A stretch of 64,000 nt of DNA from Kitasatospora sp. MAA4. Its GTDB lineage: Bacteria; Actinomycetota; Actinomycetes; Streptomycetales; Streptomycetaceae. Shown here in pieces: positions 33,916-42,550 of the stretch. The first letter of the stretch is position 1, and each line of letters starts with the position of its first letter. The notes below the pieces were generated by a model, which saw only the letters and a program-made list of their open reading frames with translations, searched no databases and was not told the origin of the DNA. The stretch is from NCBI RefSeq assembly GCF_029893355.1, contig NZ_JARZAI010000017.1, positions 62,001-126,000 on the forward strand, in the 5' to 3' direction. A program made the translations under genes and the position numbers.

Positions 33916-35268
33916 ATGGACGCCACAGCATTCGCGGCGCAGTCGGCCGCGCCCACCCAGTCGCCAGCCGGTTCGACCGCGCTGCTCACCGACCGCTACG
34001 AACTGACCATGCTGCAGGCGGCACTGCGCAGCGGCGCGGCGCACCGCCGCTCGGTCTTCGAGGTCTTCACCCGGCGACTGCCCGACGGCCGCCGCTACGG
34101 CGTACTGGCCGGCACCGGCCGGGTGCTGGACGCCGTCGAGAACTTCCGCTTCACCACCCCGCAGCTGGACTGGCTGGCCGACCAGCGCGTGGTGGACGAG
34201 GAGACCCTGCGCTGGCTGGCCGACTACCGGTTCTCCGGCGACATCCACGGCTACCCCGAGGGCGAGGTCTACTTCCCCGGCTCGCCGCTGCTCACCGTCG
34301 AGGGCAGCTTCGCGGAGGCGGTCATCCTGGAGACGGTGATCCTCTCGATCCTCAACCACGACTCGGCGATCGCCGCCGCCGCCTCCCGGATGACGGCCGC
34401 CGCCGGGGGCCGTCCGTGCATCGAGATGGGCGCCCGGCGGGCCCACGAGGGCGCGGCGGTGGCCGCCGCCCGAGCCGCGTACGTCGCCGGCTTCGCCGCC
34501 ACCTCGGACCTGGAGGCGGGCTTCACCCACGGCATCCCGACCACCGGCACGGCCGCGCACGCGTTCACCCTGCTGCACGACAGCGAGCGGGACGCCTTCA
34601 CCGCGCAGCTCGCCTCGATGGGCGTCGGCACCACCCTGCTGGTGGACACCTACGACCTGGCCGAGGCCGTCCGCACCGCCGTCGAGGTGGCCGGACCCGA
34701 GCTCGGCGCGGTGCGGATCGACTCCGGCGACCTCACCCTGCTGGCCCACCGGGTCCGCCGCCAACTGGACGAACTGGGCGCCCACAAGACCCGGATCATC
34801 GTCACCTCCGACCTCGACGAGTACGCGATCGCCGCCCTCGCCGCGGCGCCCGTGGACGGCTACGGCGTCGGCACCAGCCTGGTCACCGGCAGCGGCCACC
34901 CGACCTGCGCGATGGTCTACAAGCTGGTCGCCCGGGCCGCCTCGGCCGAGCCGGACGCACCGCTGGTGCCGGTCGCCAAGCGTTCGGCGGGGGCCAAGAG
35001 CAGCGTCGGCGGGCGCAAGTGGGCCGCCCGGCGGCCCGACCGCGACGGAGTGGCCGAGGCCGAGGTGGTGGGCACCGGGCCGCAGCCTGCCGAGCTGAGC
35101 GCGTACAGCCTGCACGTCCCGATGGTGCACCGCGGCGAGGTGGTCGGACGCGAACCGCTGACCGCCGCGCGCGAGCGTCACCTGCGCGCCCGCGCCGGGC
35201 TGCCGCTCTCCGCCACCCAGCTCTCCAAGGGCGAGCCGGTGCTCGCCACCGAACTGCTGCTGCACTGA
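33916..35268 (+). CDS. pncB: Nicotinate phosphoribosyltransferase
   Basis: A 450-residue enzyme that makes nicotinate mononucleotide in NAD salvage. TDRYELTMLQAAL at the N-terminus, EVFTRRLPDGRRYGV, IEMGARRAHEG (the PRPP region), VRIDSGDL and GYGVGTSL are conserved landmarks. ATG at 33916; no strong ribosome site is visible, suggesting a leaderless-like message. The nicotinamidase gene follows 96 bases later, so the two salvage steps are adjacent. Confidence 0.93.
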   Translation: MDATAFAAQSAAPTQSPAGSTALLTDRYELTMLQAALRSGAAHRRSVFEVFTRRLPDGRRYGVLAGTGRVLDAVENFRFTTPQLDWLADQRVVDEETLRWLADYRFSGDIHGYPEGEVYFPGSPLLTVEGSFAEAVILETVILSILNHDSAIAAAASRMTAAAGGRPCIEMGARRAHEGAAVAAARAAYVAGFAATSDLEAGFTHGIPTTGTAAHAFTLLHDSERDAFTAQLASMGVGTTLLVDTYDLAEAVRTAVEVAGPELGAVRIDSGDLTLLAHRVRRQLDELGAHKTRIIVTSDLDEYAIAALAAAPVDGYGVGTSLVTGSGHPTCAMVYKLVARAASAEPDAPLVPVAKRSAGAKSSVGGRKWAARRPDRDGVAEAEVVGTGPQPAELSAYSLHVPMVHRGEVVGREPLTAARERHLRARAGLPLSATQLSKGEPVLATELLLH

Positions 35269-35364
35269 GCGAGGCGACCTGACAACCGCCTCTTCCCCCT
35301 GTCACCGCCACTCCCTAGAGTGGCCCCACTCCCCGTCCCCCGACCGCCAGCGAGGAAGCAAGCC

Positions 35365-35961
35365 ATGCACCGGGCCCTGATCGTCATCGATGTGCAGAAC
35401 GACTTCTGCGAGGGCGGCAGCCTCCCCGTCTCGGGCGGGGCGGAGGTGGCGGCCGCGATCACCGAGCTGATCGCCACCAGCGGGGACGACTACGCGCACA
35501 TCCTCGCCACCCGGGACCACCACCTGGACCCGGGGGCGCACTTCTCGGCGGAGCCGGACTTCGTCGACAGCTGGCCGCCGCACTGCGTGGCGGGGACGGA
35601 GGGGGTGGGCTTCCACCCCAACTTCGCGCCGTCGGTGACCTCCGGCGCGATCGAGGCGGTCTTCGAGAAGGGCGCCCACTCGGCCGCGTACAGCGGCTTC
35701 GAGGGCTTCGACGAGAACGGCCGCACGCTCGCCCAGTGGCTGCGGGAGCGCTCGGTCACCGCGGTGGACCTGGTCGGCATCGCCACCGACCACTGCGTGC
35801 GGGCCACCGCGCTGGACGCCGTCCGGGAGGGCTTCGCGGCGCGCGTGCTGCTCGACCTGACGGCGGGGGTCGCTCCCGCGACCACGGCGGCGGCGCTGGA
35901 GGAACTGCGCTCCGCTGGTGTGGAGTTGTCGGGTGCGCCGGTGCTGGGCAGCGCTTCGTAG
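35365..35961 (+). CDS. pncA: Nicotinamidase / isochorismatase family (PncA)
   Basis: A 198-residue cysteine hydrolase: catalytic Asp in VIDVQNDFCEGG, metal ligands in DHHLDPGAHF, the conserved cis-peptide Val-Gly region in DLVGIATDHCVRATALDAV, with nucleophile Cys. It converts nicotinamide to nicotinate, feeding PncB encoded just upstream. GAGGAA lies 7 bases before the ATG. Confidence 0.93.
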   Translation: MHRALIVIDVQNDFCEGGSLPVSGGAEVAAAITELIATSGDDYAHILATRDHHLDPGAHFSAEPDFVDSWPPHCVAGTEGVGFHPNFAPSVTSGAIEAVFEKGAHSAAYSGFEGFDENGRTLAQWLRERSVTAVDLVGIATDHCVRATALDAVREGFAARVLLDLTAGVAPATTAAALEELRSAGVELSGAPVLGSAS

Positions 35962-35972
35962 GCTCTCGGCAC

Positions 35973-37025
35973 TCAGCTGTGGTCCGGCCACTGGGTGACC
36001 AGCAGTTCCACCACGTCCACCCCGCCGGCCACGTAGGCCTCCCGCAACTCCGCGCCGACCGCCTCGGGTTCGGCGGCCACCCGGTCGCCGCAGACGTACA
36101 CCACCCGCACCCCGAGGTACTCCATCCGGTGCTGGCCGGTCCGCACCCAGGCCGCCTCGCCCTCGCTGACGCAGCGCAGGCCCGAGTCGACCTCCACCGC
36201 GACCGCCGCCTGCGGCCAGTAGAGATCCGGCACGGCGATGAACGTCCCGCCGCGCATCCGCAGTTCGGGGCCGGCCAACGGCACCGGCAGCAGCTGCTCG
36301 TCCAGCAGCTCGGCCAGCCGGGCGAGCACCGACTCCCTTTCGGCGGCGAGCAGTTCGTCCAGGGCGGCGCGGATCCGCGGCACCCCGAGCAGGTCCGCCT
36401 CGCGCAGTTCGGCGACCAGCTCGGCCGGCGTGCAGGCCGGCCGCGCACCGTCGGACGGCGCCGCGAGCGCCTCGCGCAGCACCGACCGCAGCAGGCCCGG
36501 GCCGAGCAGACCGGCGTCCAGCACCCCCGCGTCCGTCCACTCGCGCAGCGCGTCGGCGACCGCCCGCGGCACCGGCGCGCAGGCCAGCCCGTGCACCTCG
36601 CGGGCCTGCAACTCCCGTTCGGTGCGCTGGATCCGGACGTCGCCGACGTCCCGCAGCCGGCGCTGGCGGGGAACCAGCACCTGCACCCCGGTGACGGCCG
36701 GCAGCCGGGGGACGGCGGCGAAGCCGTACAGCGCCAGGGCCGCCGCGCCGGTGATCACCGCACCCTCGCGGCGACCCTCCTCGCGGCCGTTCTGGGCCGC
36801 GTAGAGCAGCGCGGCCCAGATCCGCTGCTCGGGCGTCGGAGCGTTCTCCTGCAGCAGGTAGACGCGCGGCAGCAGGCGCTGCCACGGGCCGCCGCGCCGG
36901 CAGTGCCCGCTGACCACCCGGGCGGGAACTCCACGGGCCCGCAGCTGACTTGCCGTGATCACGTTCTGCTGGCGGCGGGCCAGCTCTTCGAGCGAAGGGG
37001 CGGGGGAAGGGATCTGGTAGCTCAT
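35973..37025 (-). CDS. AbiEi-like winged-helix protein with endonuclease-like C-terminus
   Basis: A 350-residue protein. Residues about 12-60 (QQNVITASQLRARGVPARVV) resemble the N-terminal winged-helix of type IV AbiEi antitoxins. The C-terminal third (PQAAVAVEVDSGLRC, EYLGVRVVYVCGDRVAAEP) has the E-x-D...strand pattern of DUF559-type restriction-endonuclease-like domains. No AbiEii toxin gene is adjacent. GGGAGGG lies upstream of the ATG. The gene may be a self-contained regulator or nuclease, but the role is not established. It converges with pncA. Confidence 0.6.
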   Translation of the reverse strand: MSYQIPSPAPSLEELARRQQNVITASQLRARGVPARVVSGHCRRGGPWQRLLPRVYLLQENAPTPEQRIWAALLYAAQNGREEGRREGAVITGAAALALYGFAAVPRLPAVTGVQVLVPRQRRLRDVGDVRIQRTERELQAREVHGLACAPVPRAVADALREWTDAGVLDAGLLGPGLLRSVLREALAAPSDGARPACTPAELVAELREADLLGVPRIRAALDELLAAERESVLARLAELLDEQLLPVPLAGPELRMRGGTFIAVPDLYWPQAAVAVEVDSGLRCVSEGEAAWVRTGQHRMEYLGVRVVYVCGDRVAAEPEAVGAELREAYVAGGVDVVELLVTQWPDHS

Positions 37026-37157
37026 GCGACAACCCTCCCCAGTCACCCGGTCGCAGCATTCGCAACCTGACGCACCGTTACTGAACCGTCGTCAAATCGG
37101 GACGCTCCTGCACTAAAGTCTCCATACCCTCACCCAAACGGAGTAATAGGGAGCAAA

Positions 37158-37197
37158 GCGGTTGCGGAACCGCAGGGCATGCCATGACATCTGTCAT
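37158..37197 (+). promoter_or_regulatory. Two palindromes in the promoter of the small membrane-protein gene
   Basis: gcggttgcggaaccgc (37158-37173, 6-base arms, 4-base spacer) and atgacatctgtcat (37184-37197, arms atgaca/tgtcat, spacer tc) lie side by side about 120-160 bases before the gene at 37316, in a 290-base gap. Their even spacing suggests operators for a dimeric regulator. No regulator gene is adjacent. Confidence 0.4.
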
Positions 37198-37315
37198 CCG
37201 GCGGCGGTGATCGAACGCTCTGTCGTCCGGCCGAGTCGGCGCGGCAGAATCGATCCCACCGGCGGGGCGAACGACGCGAGGCCGGGACACGGACGCTACC
37301 GCCGGGGGACCCGCC

Positions 37316-37753
37316 ATGAGCACCATCACCGCCGTCCAGGCCACGGACACCGCTGAGGCCCCGGGGATGGAGGAGATGAAGCTGCCGGTCTGGTTCTTCG
37401 GATTCGAGGCCCTGTTCGCCTCCGCCTACGACCTGCTGAAGGCCTACCCCCAGGTCTGGCCCGCCCTGGTGGCGCTGGTGATCATCAACATCACCCTCTC
37501 GCTCACCATGATGCGCAAGCGCCTGCGGCTCGCCAAGGCCCTCTGGCGCGGCAAGGGCACCCGCAAAGTCGCCCTCGGCCTGCTCGCCCTGCGCCTCGGC
37601 AGCCACGTCGCCCTCGGCGCCCTCGGCGCGGCGGTGACCTCCACCGCCGGCCACCTGGTCTTCGCGCTCGCGATGGGCGCCGTCACCGTCGTCCTGCTCG
37701 CCTACACCCAGCGCACCGCACTGCGCGCGCTGGCCGCCCAGAACGCCGTGTGA
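37316..37753 (+). CDS. Small integral membrane protein, unknown
   Basis: A 145-residue protein with an acidic N-terminal tail of about 30 residues and three or four hydrophobic helices (PALVALVIINITLSLTM, GLLALRLGSHVALGALGAAV, LVFALAMGAVTVVLLAY) separated by a strongly basic loop (MRKRLRLAKALWRGKGTRK). The charge distribution places the loop in the cytoplasm. I do not recognise the family. GGGGGA lies upstream of the ATG. Confidence 0.65.
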   Translation: MSTITAVQATDTAEAPGMEEMKLPVWFFGFEALFASAYDLLKAYPQVWPALVALVIINITLSLTMMRKRLRLAKALWRGKGTRKVALGLLALRLGSHVALGALGAAVTSTAGHLVFALAMGAVTVVLLAYTQRTALRALAAQNAV

Positions 37754-37820
37754 CCTGGACCACGCGCCAGCTTCTGTCCCTCCCGGCACCCGCGCCACAG
37801 CCATTGCCTACGATCAGGTC

Positions 37821-38135
37821 ATGCCACATGACGAGACATCAGGTCTGAGCGCCGCACAGCTGCGCATGGGCCGGCTGCCGGGCTACGTACGTCGCCCGGA
37901 CCCCGCCCGTCGCACGGGCGAGCAGGGCACGACGTACAAGAAGGGATGGGAGGTCCGCTTCACCGCGCGCAGCGAGGCGGAGATAGCGGAGATCCGCGAA
38001 CTGGTCATAGCCGCCGGCTTCGCCCCCGCCCGGCCGTTCTTCAAGGGCCAGCAGCTGATCCAGCCCGTGTACGGGATGGCGGTGGTCCACACCTACCTGG
38101 AAGCCCGCGAACTGACCGGCGCGGCAGCCCCCTGA
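37821..38135 (+). CDS. Conserved-looking small cytoplasmic protein, unknown
   Basis: A 104-residue protein with no membrane segment; basic N-terminal half (GYVRRPDPARR) and an alpha/beta C-terminal half (GWEVRFTARSEAEIAEIREL...HTYLEARELTG). Not recognised. No ribosome site is obvious before the ATG. It lies between a membrane protein gene and a convergent HIT-VOC fusion, 9 bases apart. Confidence 0.55.
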   Translation: MPHDETSGLSAAQLRMGRLPGYVRRPDPARRTGEQGTTYKKGWEVRFTARSEAEIAEIRELVIAAGFAPARPFFKGQQLIQPVYGMAVVHTYLEARELTGAAAP

Positions 38136-38144
38136 CCCACCCGA

Positions 38145-39014
38145 CTACCCGGCCCGGTGAGGCTCCAGGAACTCCAGACGGTTGCCGAGCTTGTCGAACG
38201 CGTGGAACCGGTCATGCCCGGGGAGCTCACCGTCCCAGCGGACCGGATGACCGTGCGCCTCCAGCCGATCGGCCAGCTCGCGCAGCCCGTTCACCCGGAT
38301 CCCCGGGTGCGCCCTGCGAGCCGGGGCGAACTCCTCCTCCACCCCGAGATGCACCTCCAGCCCACCACCCCGGAACCAGCAGCCGCCCCGGGCCGCCAAC
38401 ACGGGCGGCTTCTCCAGTTCCGTCATCCCCAGCACCCCGCCCCAGAACTCCCGGCACTGCGCCTCCGCCCCGCGGGGGATGGACAGTTGGACGTGGTGCA
38501 GGCCGGCGAAGCGCTCGTGCCGCGGTGCCGGCTCGTCCCGCCGTGCCAGCTCGTCCCGCAGACGTGAGGCGATCTCGTCCATCGCGGCCTCGTCCAGCGG
38601 CTCCGCCGCGGCGAGATGCCCGAAGACACCCGGCCCCCGGAGCTCCGGCGCGAGATCAGCCGAGCGCGGCACGAGGTGGAAGTGCACATGGCCGAACCCC
38701 GGCGCCTCGGCGAACTGGGCCACGTACGTCTTCTCGCAGCCCGTCACCGCCTCCAACGCCCGTGACAGGCGCACCTGCCAGAGCCCCAGCCCGGCCGCCT
38801 CCTCGTCCGTCAGCTCGGCCACCCGCGTCACATGCCGCCGCGGAACCAGCACCAGCCACCCGGGCAGCGAACAGTTCACCGCGTGCGCGACCCGCCAGTG
38901 CCCGTCCGCGCCGACCAGCTGCCGGGGCGGCAACTCGGAAAGCAGCGCGTTGTTTGCACAACTGAAGCAACCGGCACCGGCAGCGGATTCCAGGGGCACG
39001 AGGGGACTCCTCAT
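38145..39014 (-). CDS. HIT-domain and VOC-domain fusion protein
   Basis: A 289-residue protein. Residues about 1-150 are a HIT nucleotide hydrolase/transferase domain: NCSLPGWLVLVPRRHV, and the histidine triad GHVHFHLVPR. Residues about 165-285 are a VOC (glyoxalase/bleomycin-resistance) domain: GLHHVQLSIPRGAEAQC, FWGGVLGMTELEKPP, FRGGGLEVHLGVEEE and HAFDKLGNRLEFLEP, with His and Glu metal ligands. The two are in one frame with no stop or start between them. Its ATG overlaps the stop of the mycosin gene (ATGA). Function unknown; a combined nucleotide/small-molecule detoxification role is possible. Confidence 0.8.
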   Translation of the reverse strand: MRSPLVPLESAAGAGCFSCANNALLSELPPRQLVGADGHWRVAHAVNCSLPGWLVLVPRRHVTRVAELTDEEAAGLGLWQVRLSRALEAVTGCEKTYVAQFAEAPGFGHVHFHLVPRSADLAPELRGPGVFGHLAAAEPLDEAAMDEIASRLRDELARRDEPAPRHERFAGLHHVQLSIPRGAEAQCREFWGGVLGMTELEKPPVLAARGGCWFRGGGLEVHLGVEEEFAPARRAHPGIRVNGLRELADRLEAHGHPVRWDGELPGHDRFHAFDKLGNRLEFLEPHRAG

Positions 39015-40198
39015 CGAAGACGTGCGCGGCGAACCAGGACGACGACCCCCAGCGTGACCATCAGCGCCACGACCGCCCCAACACCGTACAACCAGACGGG
39101 AACCGCCCCGGAAGCCGCCTTCCCCGCCACCACCGGCACGACTGGACCCGCCGTCTCCGGCGCCCCCTGCGACTCCACCCGGCCGAGCAGCGGATTGGCC
39201 CTGGACCCGTTGTCCACCGCCGGATTGGGCGCCAACGCCTTGGACGGGGACGCGATGCCGTAGCCGTAGCGGTCGTTGGGCACCTTGCTGCCGTCGGGGG
39301 GCGCGGCGGCGCTGGTGATCATCCGGTTGATGACCTGACCGGCGGAGAGGGCGGGGTACTTGGAGCGGACGAGCGCGGCGATGGCGGAGACGTAGGCGGT
39401 GGCGTCGGAAGTGCCGTCCGCATAGCCGTAGTCGTCGGGAGCCTTGTTGCTTGTACTGCGGATATCAACCCCTGGCGCCACGAGGGTGATCTCCGGCCCA
39501 CAGTCCGACCTGGCCCAGATGTTTCCCTGTTGGTCGATAGCTCCTACCGCGACCACACCGGGAAATGCGGCAGGATAGTCGATTGGGGCCCCCGCGATGT
39601 TCCCCAGATTTCCTGTAGCCGCGACAAGAACGACATCCCGGCTCACCGCATAGTTGACCGCCGCGCGCGCGTCAGCATTTGCCCGGAGCGCCCCTGTGCC
39701 GATGGACATATTGACGACTTTCGCACCATGGTCAACGGCGTAGCGCAGCGCATCTGCGAACCCCGTATCCCCTGTGGCCGATCCGATCTCACCGTCCTCG
39801 GTGAGCGCCATTCTCACCGGCAGGATCTTTGCCTTCGGCGCGAGCCCCATGACCCCGGCCTGGTCACCGTGCCCATGGCCGGCAATCAGTCCGGCCATGC
39901 TGGTTCCGTGACCCATTGAGTCAACGCGCCCATCCGTATGGGCTCCTGAGACATCTCCACCACTGAGGATCTGCCCGGTCAGGTCCTGCTGGTCCGCATA
40001 GACACCGCTGTCGATGACCGCGACCGTCACGCCCTCGCCCTGACTGATCGGCCAGACCTTGCTCTCCGCCTCGTACGCCTTCAACGCCCACTGCTGGTCA
40101 CGGACGTTGTCGGCGGCCGCCGGCCCCGCACTCAGCGCCCACAACAGCGTGCCCGCCGCAAGGACGGCCATGCCCCGCACCAGCCGGCTGGTCGTCAT
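39011..40198 (-). CDS. mycP: Type VII secretion-associated serine protease (mycosin)
   Basis: A 395-residue subtilase with a signal peptide (AVLAAGTLLWALSAGPAAA) and a C-terminal membrane helix (VVALMVTLGVVVLV) followed by RRARLR. Catalytic residues are Asp63 (VIDSG), His97 (GHGTSMAG) and Ser264 (DGTSDATAY); oxyanion Asn197 in ATGNLGN. The usual Pro after the active serine helix is absent. Mycosins associate with ESX secretion systems; here two WXG-type genes precede it but no EccB/C/D core genes are in the window. The part at 39420-39980 is locally less GC-rich. Confidence 0.88.
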   Translation of the reverse strand: MTTSRLVRGMAVLAAGTLLWALSAGPAAADNVRDQQWALKAYEAESKVWPISQGEGVTVAVIDSGVYADQQDLTGQILSGGDVSGAHTDGRVDSMGHGTSMAGLIAGHGHGDQAGVMGLAPKAKILPVRMALTEDGEIGSATGDTGFADALRYAVDHGAKVVNMSIGTGALRANADARAAVNYAVSRDVVLVAATGNLGNIAGAPIDYPAAFPGVVAVGAIDQQGNIWARSDCGPEITLVAPGVDIRSTSNKAPDDYGYADGTSDATAYVSAIAALVRSKYPALSAGQVINRMITSAAAPPDGSKVPNDRYGYGIASPSKALAPNPAVDNGSRANPLLGRVESQGAPETAGPVVPVVAGKAASGAVPVWLYGVGAVVALMVTLGVVVLVRRARLR

Positions 40199-40242
40199 GC
40201 CTGCTCGCTCCACTCCTCGGATCTGCCGTTCGTACCAGGAAC

Positions 40243-41715
40243 TCATTCCACCACGTGCGGATTGGCGTCCTCGTCCGGCATCCATGTCTCCTCGTCCTCG
40301 ACGAGGTACTCGGCGCGCTTGCCCTCGCGGCGCTTCTTACGCTTCAACTCCTGGGCGCTGCCCGGCAGGAACCCCATGCCCTCCGGCCCGGTTCCCTCGG
40401 GCTCGGCCGGTACGCGTCCGCGAGCGCCCAGGCCCGTACCGCCTTCCGTGAAGGCCTTCTGACGACCTCCGACAGCGCGCTCCTCGCCCTCGGCCTCACC
40501 GATCGCCCCCTGCGCCTGTCGGGCGACTCCACCCGCCCTGGCCCCGGCGCCCGAGCCAACGGGCCGCGCAGCGCCCGCGCTCGGCACTCCCTCCGGGTCG
40601 AAGACGGCTCCCGAACCACCTGCCGCCTTGGAACCGCCGGACCGCCCGCCGGTCTCCTCGCCCATCAACCCGCCGTCGATCGGTTCACACTTCGCCGGTG
40701 CCGCACCCGCAGTCCGCCCGGAGTTGCCGGTGAGCCCACCGCCGAACCCCATGGGCATCGCAGTGCTCCCGCCGCCCGTCACCCCTGCGACGCTGCCGGC
40801 AGCCGACGCACCGCCCGTTGGCGCTGGACTCGCCCCGAGGCTGCCCGCGTTGGCCAGACTCGTCCCTGCGCCACCCCCGGTCGCCCCGGAGGCGGTGGGC
40901 TGCTGCCCGCTCACAGGAGCTGGCTCAGCGCCGATGCCGACAGTCCTGGGCGGCTTGGGGGCAGGGTTGGCCACGCCGCCCTGGATCCCCGCATCAGTGG
41001 GAGCTGCAGTCCGCGCAGTCGACGTACGAGGAGACTCCACTGCTGGAACCGTCGTCCGGACAGGGGAAGACTGATCCTTCCCGGCAGCTGAGGTGGAGTA
41101 GCCACCGATGGCCCCGAGCCCGGCTCCCATGATGAACGCACTGGCCGCTGCAGAAGCCGTGGGGTCTGGAGGGGGGATCTTGTCGACCTCCGACGGAGAG
41201 GTCATCGCCGGCGGCTTCAACACCGGTGTCGCCGTCCGGTACTTGTTGGCCAGCGTCTGCATCACCGCGACCGCTTCGGCCTTCTTCCGGTCGGCGAGCG
41301 GGATCTGCGTGCTGTCGTCCTCGATGCCCACCGCCGACTGGGCGGTGTCCGAGATCGCGTTGCCGACCTGGGCGAGGAAGCCCGGTTCCTCGGGCATCTC
41401 GCGCTTCGCCTCGTCGATGGCCTCGGACATCATCTGGAGCGTGTTCGCGGCATCGTTGGCGTATGCGGCCGTGTTGTTGACGCTGCCGGCGAGCTTGGTC
41501 ATCTTCTCGTAGAAGGCGTTGCTGGTGCTGCCTTCCCAGGTGTCGGTCGCATCGCCGGAGGCGGTGTCCAGGGCTGTGCGGATCTGCTTCAGGGTTGCGG
41601 CCGCTCGGCGCCAGGGGTCGCTGGCCGACATCACGTCACCCGAGTTCATGGCCTCGGCCATCTTCCGCAGGTCACTGTGGCTGTAGTTGTTGAAGTCGGT
41701 GATATCGGAGCTCAT
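40243..41715 (-). CDS. Long WXG-type (ESX) protein with Gly/Pro-rich tail
   Basis: A 490-residue protein. The first 120 residues are a helical hairpin with the WxG-type turn (TWEGSTSNAFYEKM). A predicted small hydrophobic segment lies near residue 200 (AFIMGAGLGAIGGYS). The rest is disordered, rich in Gly, Ala, Pro and Ser, and ends in an acidic tail (EDEETWMPDEDANP). The layout is that of streptomycete ESX substrates or PPE-like proteins. Followed 44 bases later by the mycosin gene. Confidence 0.72.
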   Translation of the reverse strand: MSSDITDFNNYSHSDLRKMAEAMNSGDVMSASDPWRRAAATLKQIRTALDTASGDATDTWEGSTSNAFYEKMTKLAGSVNNTAAYANDAANTLQMMSEAIDEAKREMPEEPGFLAQVGNAISDTAQSAVGIEDDSTQIPLADRKKAEAVAVMQTLANKYRTATPVLKPPAMTSPSEVDKIPPPDPTASAAASAFIMGAGLGAIGGYSTSAAGKDQSSPVRTTVPAVESPRTSTARTAAPTDAGIQGGVANPAPKPPRTVGIGAEPAPVSGQQPTASGATGGGAGTSLANAGSLGASPAPTGGASAAGSVAGVTGGGSTAMPMGFGGGLTGNSGRTAGAAPAKCEPIDGGLMGEETGGRSGGSKAAGGSGAVFDPEGVPSAGAARPVGSGAGARAGGVARQAQGAIGEAEGEERAVGGRQKAFTEGGTGLGARGRVPAEPEGTGPEGMGFLPGSAQELKRKKRREGKRAEYLVEDEETWMPDEDANPHVVE

Positions 41716-41755
41716 GCCCGGACGCCTCCCGTCCCGTTCGATCCGCGCGGCGTGG

Positions 41756-42430
41756 TCACCATGTCGGCTGCGCGATGCCGCCGTTGCCGTCCGGGCCGCT
41801 GCCGGGTGCCGGCTTGGCGGGCCTGCCCTTGCCGGTGCCTGCGCCGCCTCCCGCGCCGCCCGGGAGGACGACCTCACCGTCGACGACCTGGTCCGACTCC
41901 GCCCCCGTCCCTGTACCCGTCCCTGTACCCGTCGCCGTCCCCGCGCTCTTCGCCGCCGCCCGGCCCGCGACCGTTCCGGCCGCTGCCCCGGCCGCTGCAC
42001 CGGCCGCCGCACCGAGGTACAACGCGTACGACGCCGACGTACTGCCCACCGACCACCCGTCCGAGGTGACCTTGAGGTCCTGTGCCGTCCGGTGCTCCTG
42101 GTCCTCGTAGCTGGCGGCGGTCAGGTCGGCCTTCCGCTGCGCCTCGTCGATCGCTTCCTGGAGCGCGTTAAGGACGTCGCGCAGGCCGTCACGCATCAGC
42201 TCGTACTGGTCGTGGAGCGCGTTCGCCTCCGCGAAGGTGCCGAACGAACCCCGGCCGATCCCGGTGCGGGCGTGCGTGGTGGCGCCGTCCGCACTCGACT
42301 GGAACTCCTTCAGCAGGCCCCGGACCTGACCGGCGAACGCCCGCAGGTTGTCCACCTCGACCCGATATCCCGTACCAGCGCTGCCCGCGCTGCCAGCGCT
42401 GCCCGCAGCACTGCTCCCCGTGTCGGCCAC
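41756..42430 (-). CDS. WXG-type protein with membrane-like glycine/alanine tail
   Basis: A 224-residue protein with an N-terminal Ser/Ala/Gly run, a helical ESX-like domain (DNLRAFAGQVRGLLKEFQSS, then NALHDQYELMRDGLRDVLNA), and a C-terminal Ala/Gly membrane-like stretch. GTG start at 42430 with GGGAGG upstream; a longer frame to 42508 has no ribosome site. It is the first of the run WXG-WXG-mycosin-HIT-VOC on the minus strand. Confidence 0.68.
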   Translation of the reverse strand: MADTGSSAAGSAGSAGSAGTGYRVEVDNLRAFAGQVRGLLKEFQSSADGATTHARTGIGRGSFGTFAEANALHDQYELMRDGLRDVLNALQEAIDEAQRKADLTAASYEDQEHRTAQDLKVTSDGWSVGSTSASYALYLGAAAGAAAGAAAGTVAGRAAAKSAGTATGTGTGTGTGAESDQVVDGEVVLPGGAGGGAGTGKGRPAKPAPGSGPDGNGGIAQPTW

Positions 42431-42550
42431 GAACCCGCGCCTCCCCCTACTCGCGCCTGCCTGACAGGTCTCCACCCCGGTCTCGCTCCCATGTCTAACA
42501 CATGTCATGCCCCGTCAGAATGCCGCACACAGCCCACCCGGAACGGTGGC

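Noticed and set aside
37078-37350. Possible minus-strand 90-residue gene in the gap before the small membrane protein
   Set aside because: No ribosome site or recognisable domain; it covers the palindromes and promoter of the plus-strand gene.
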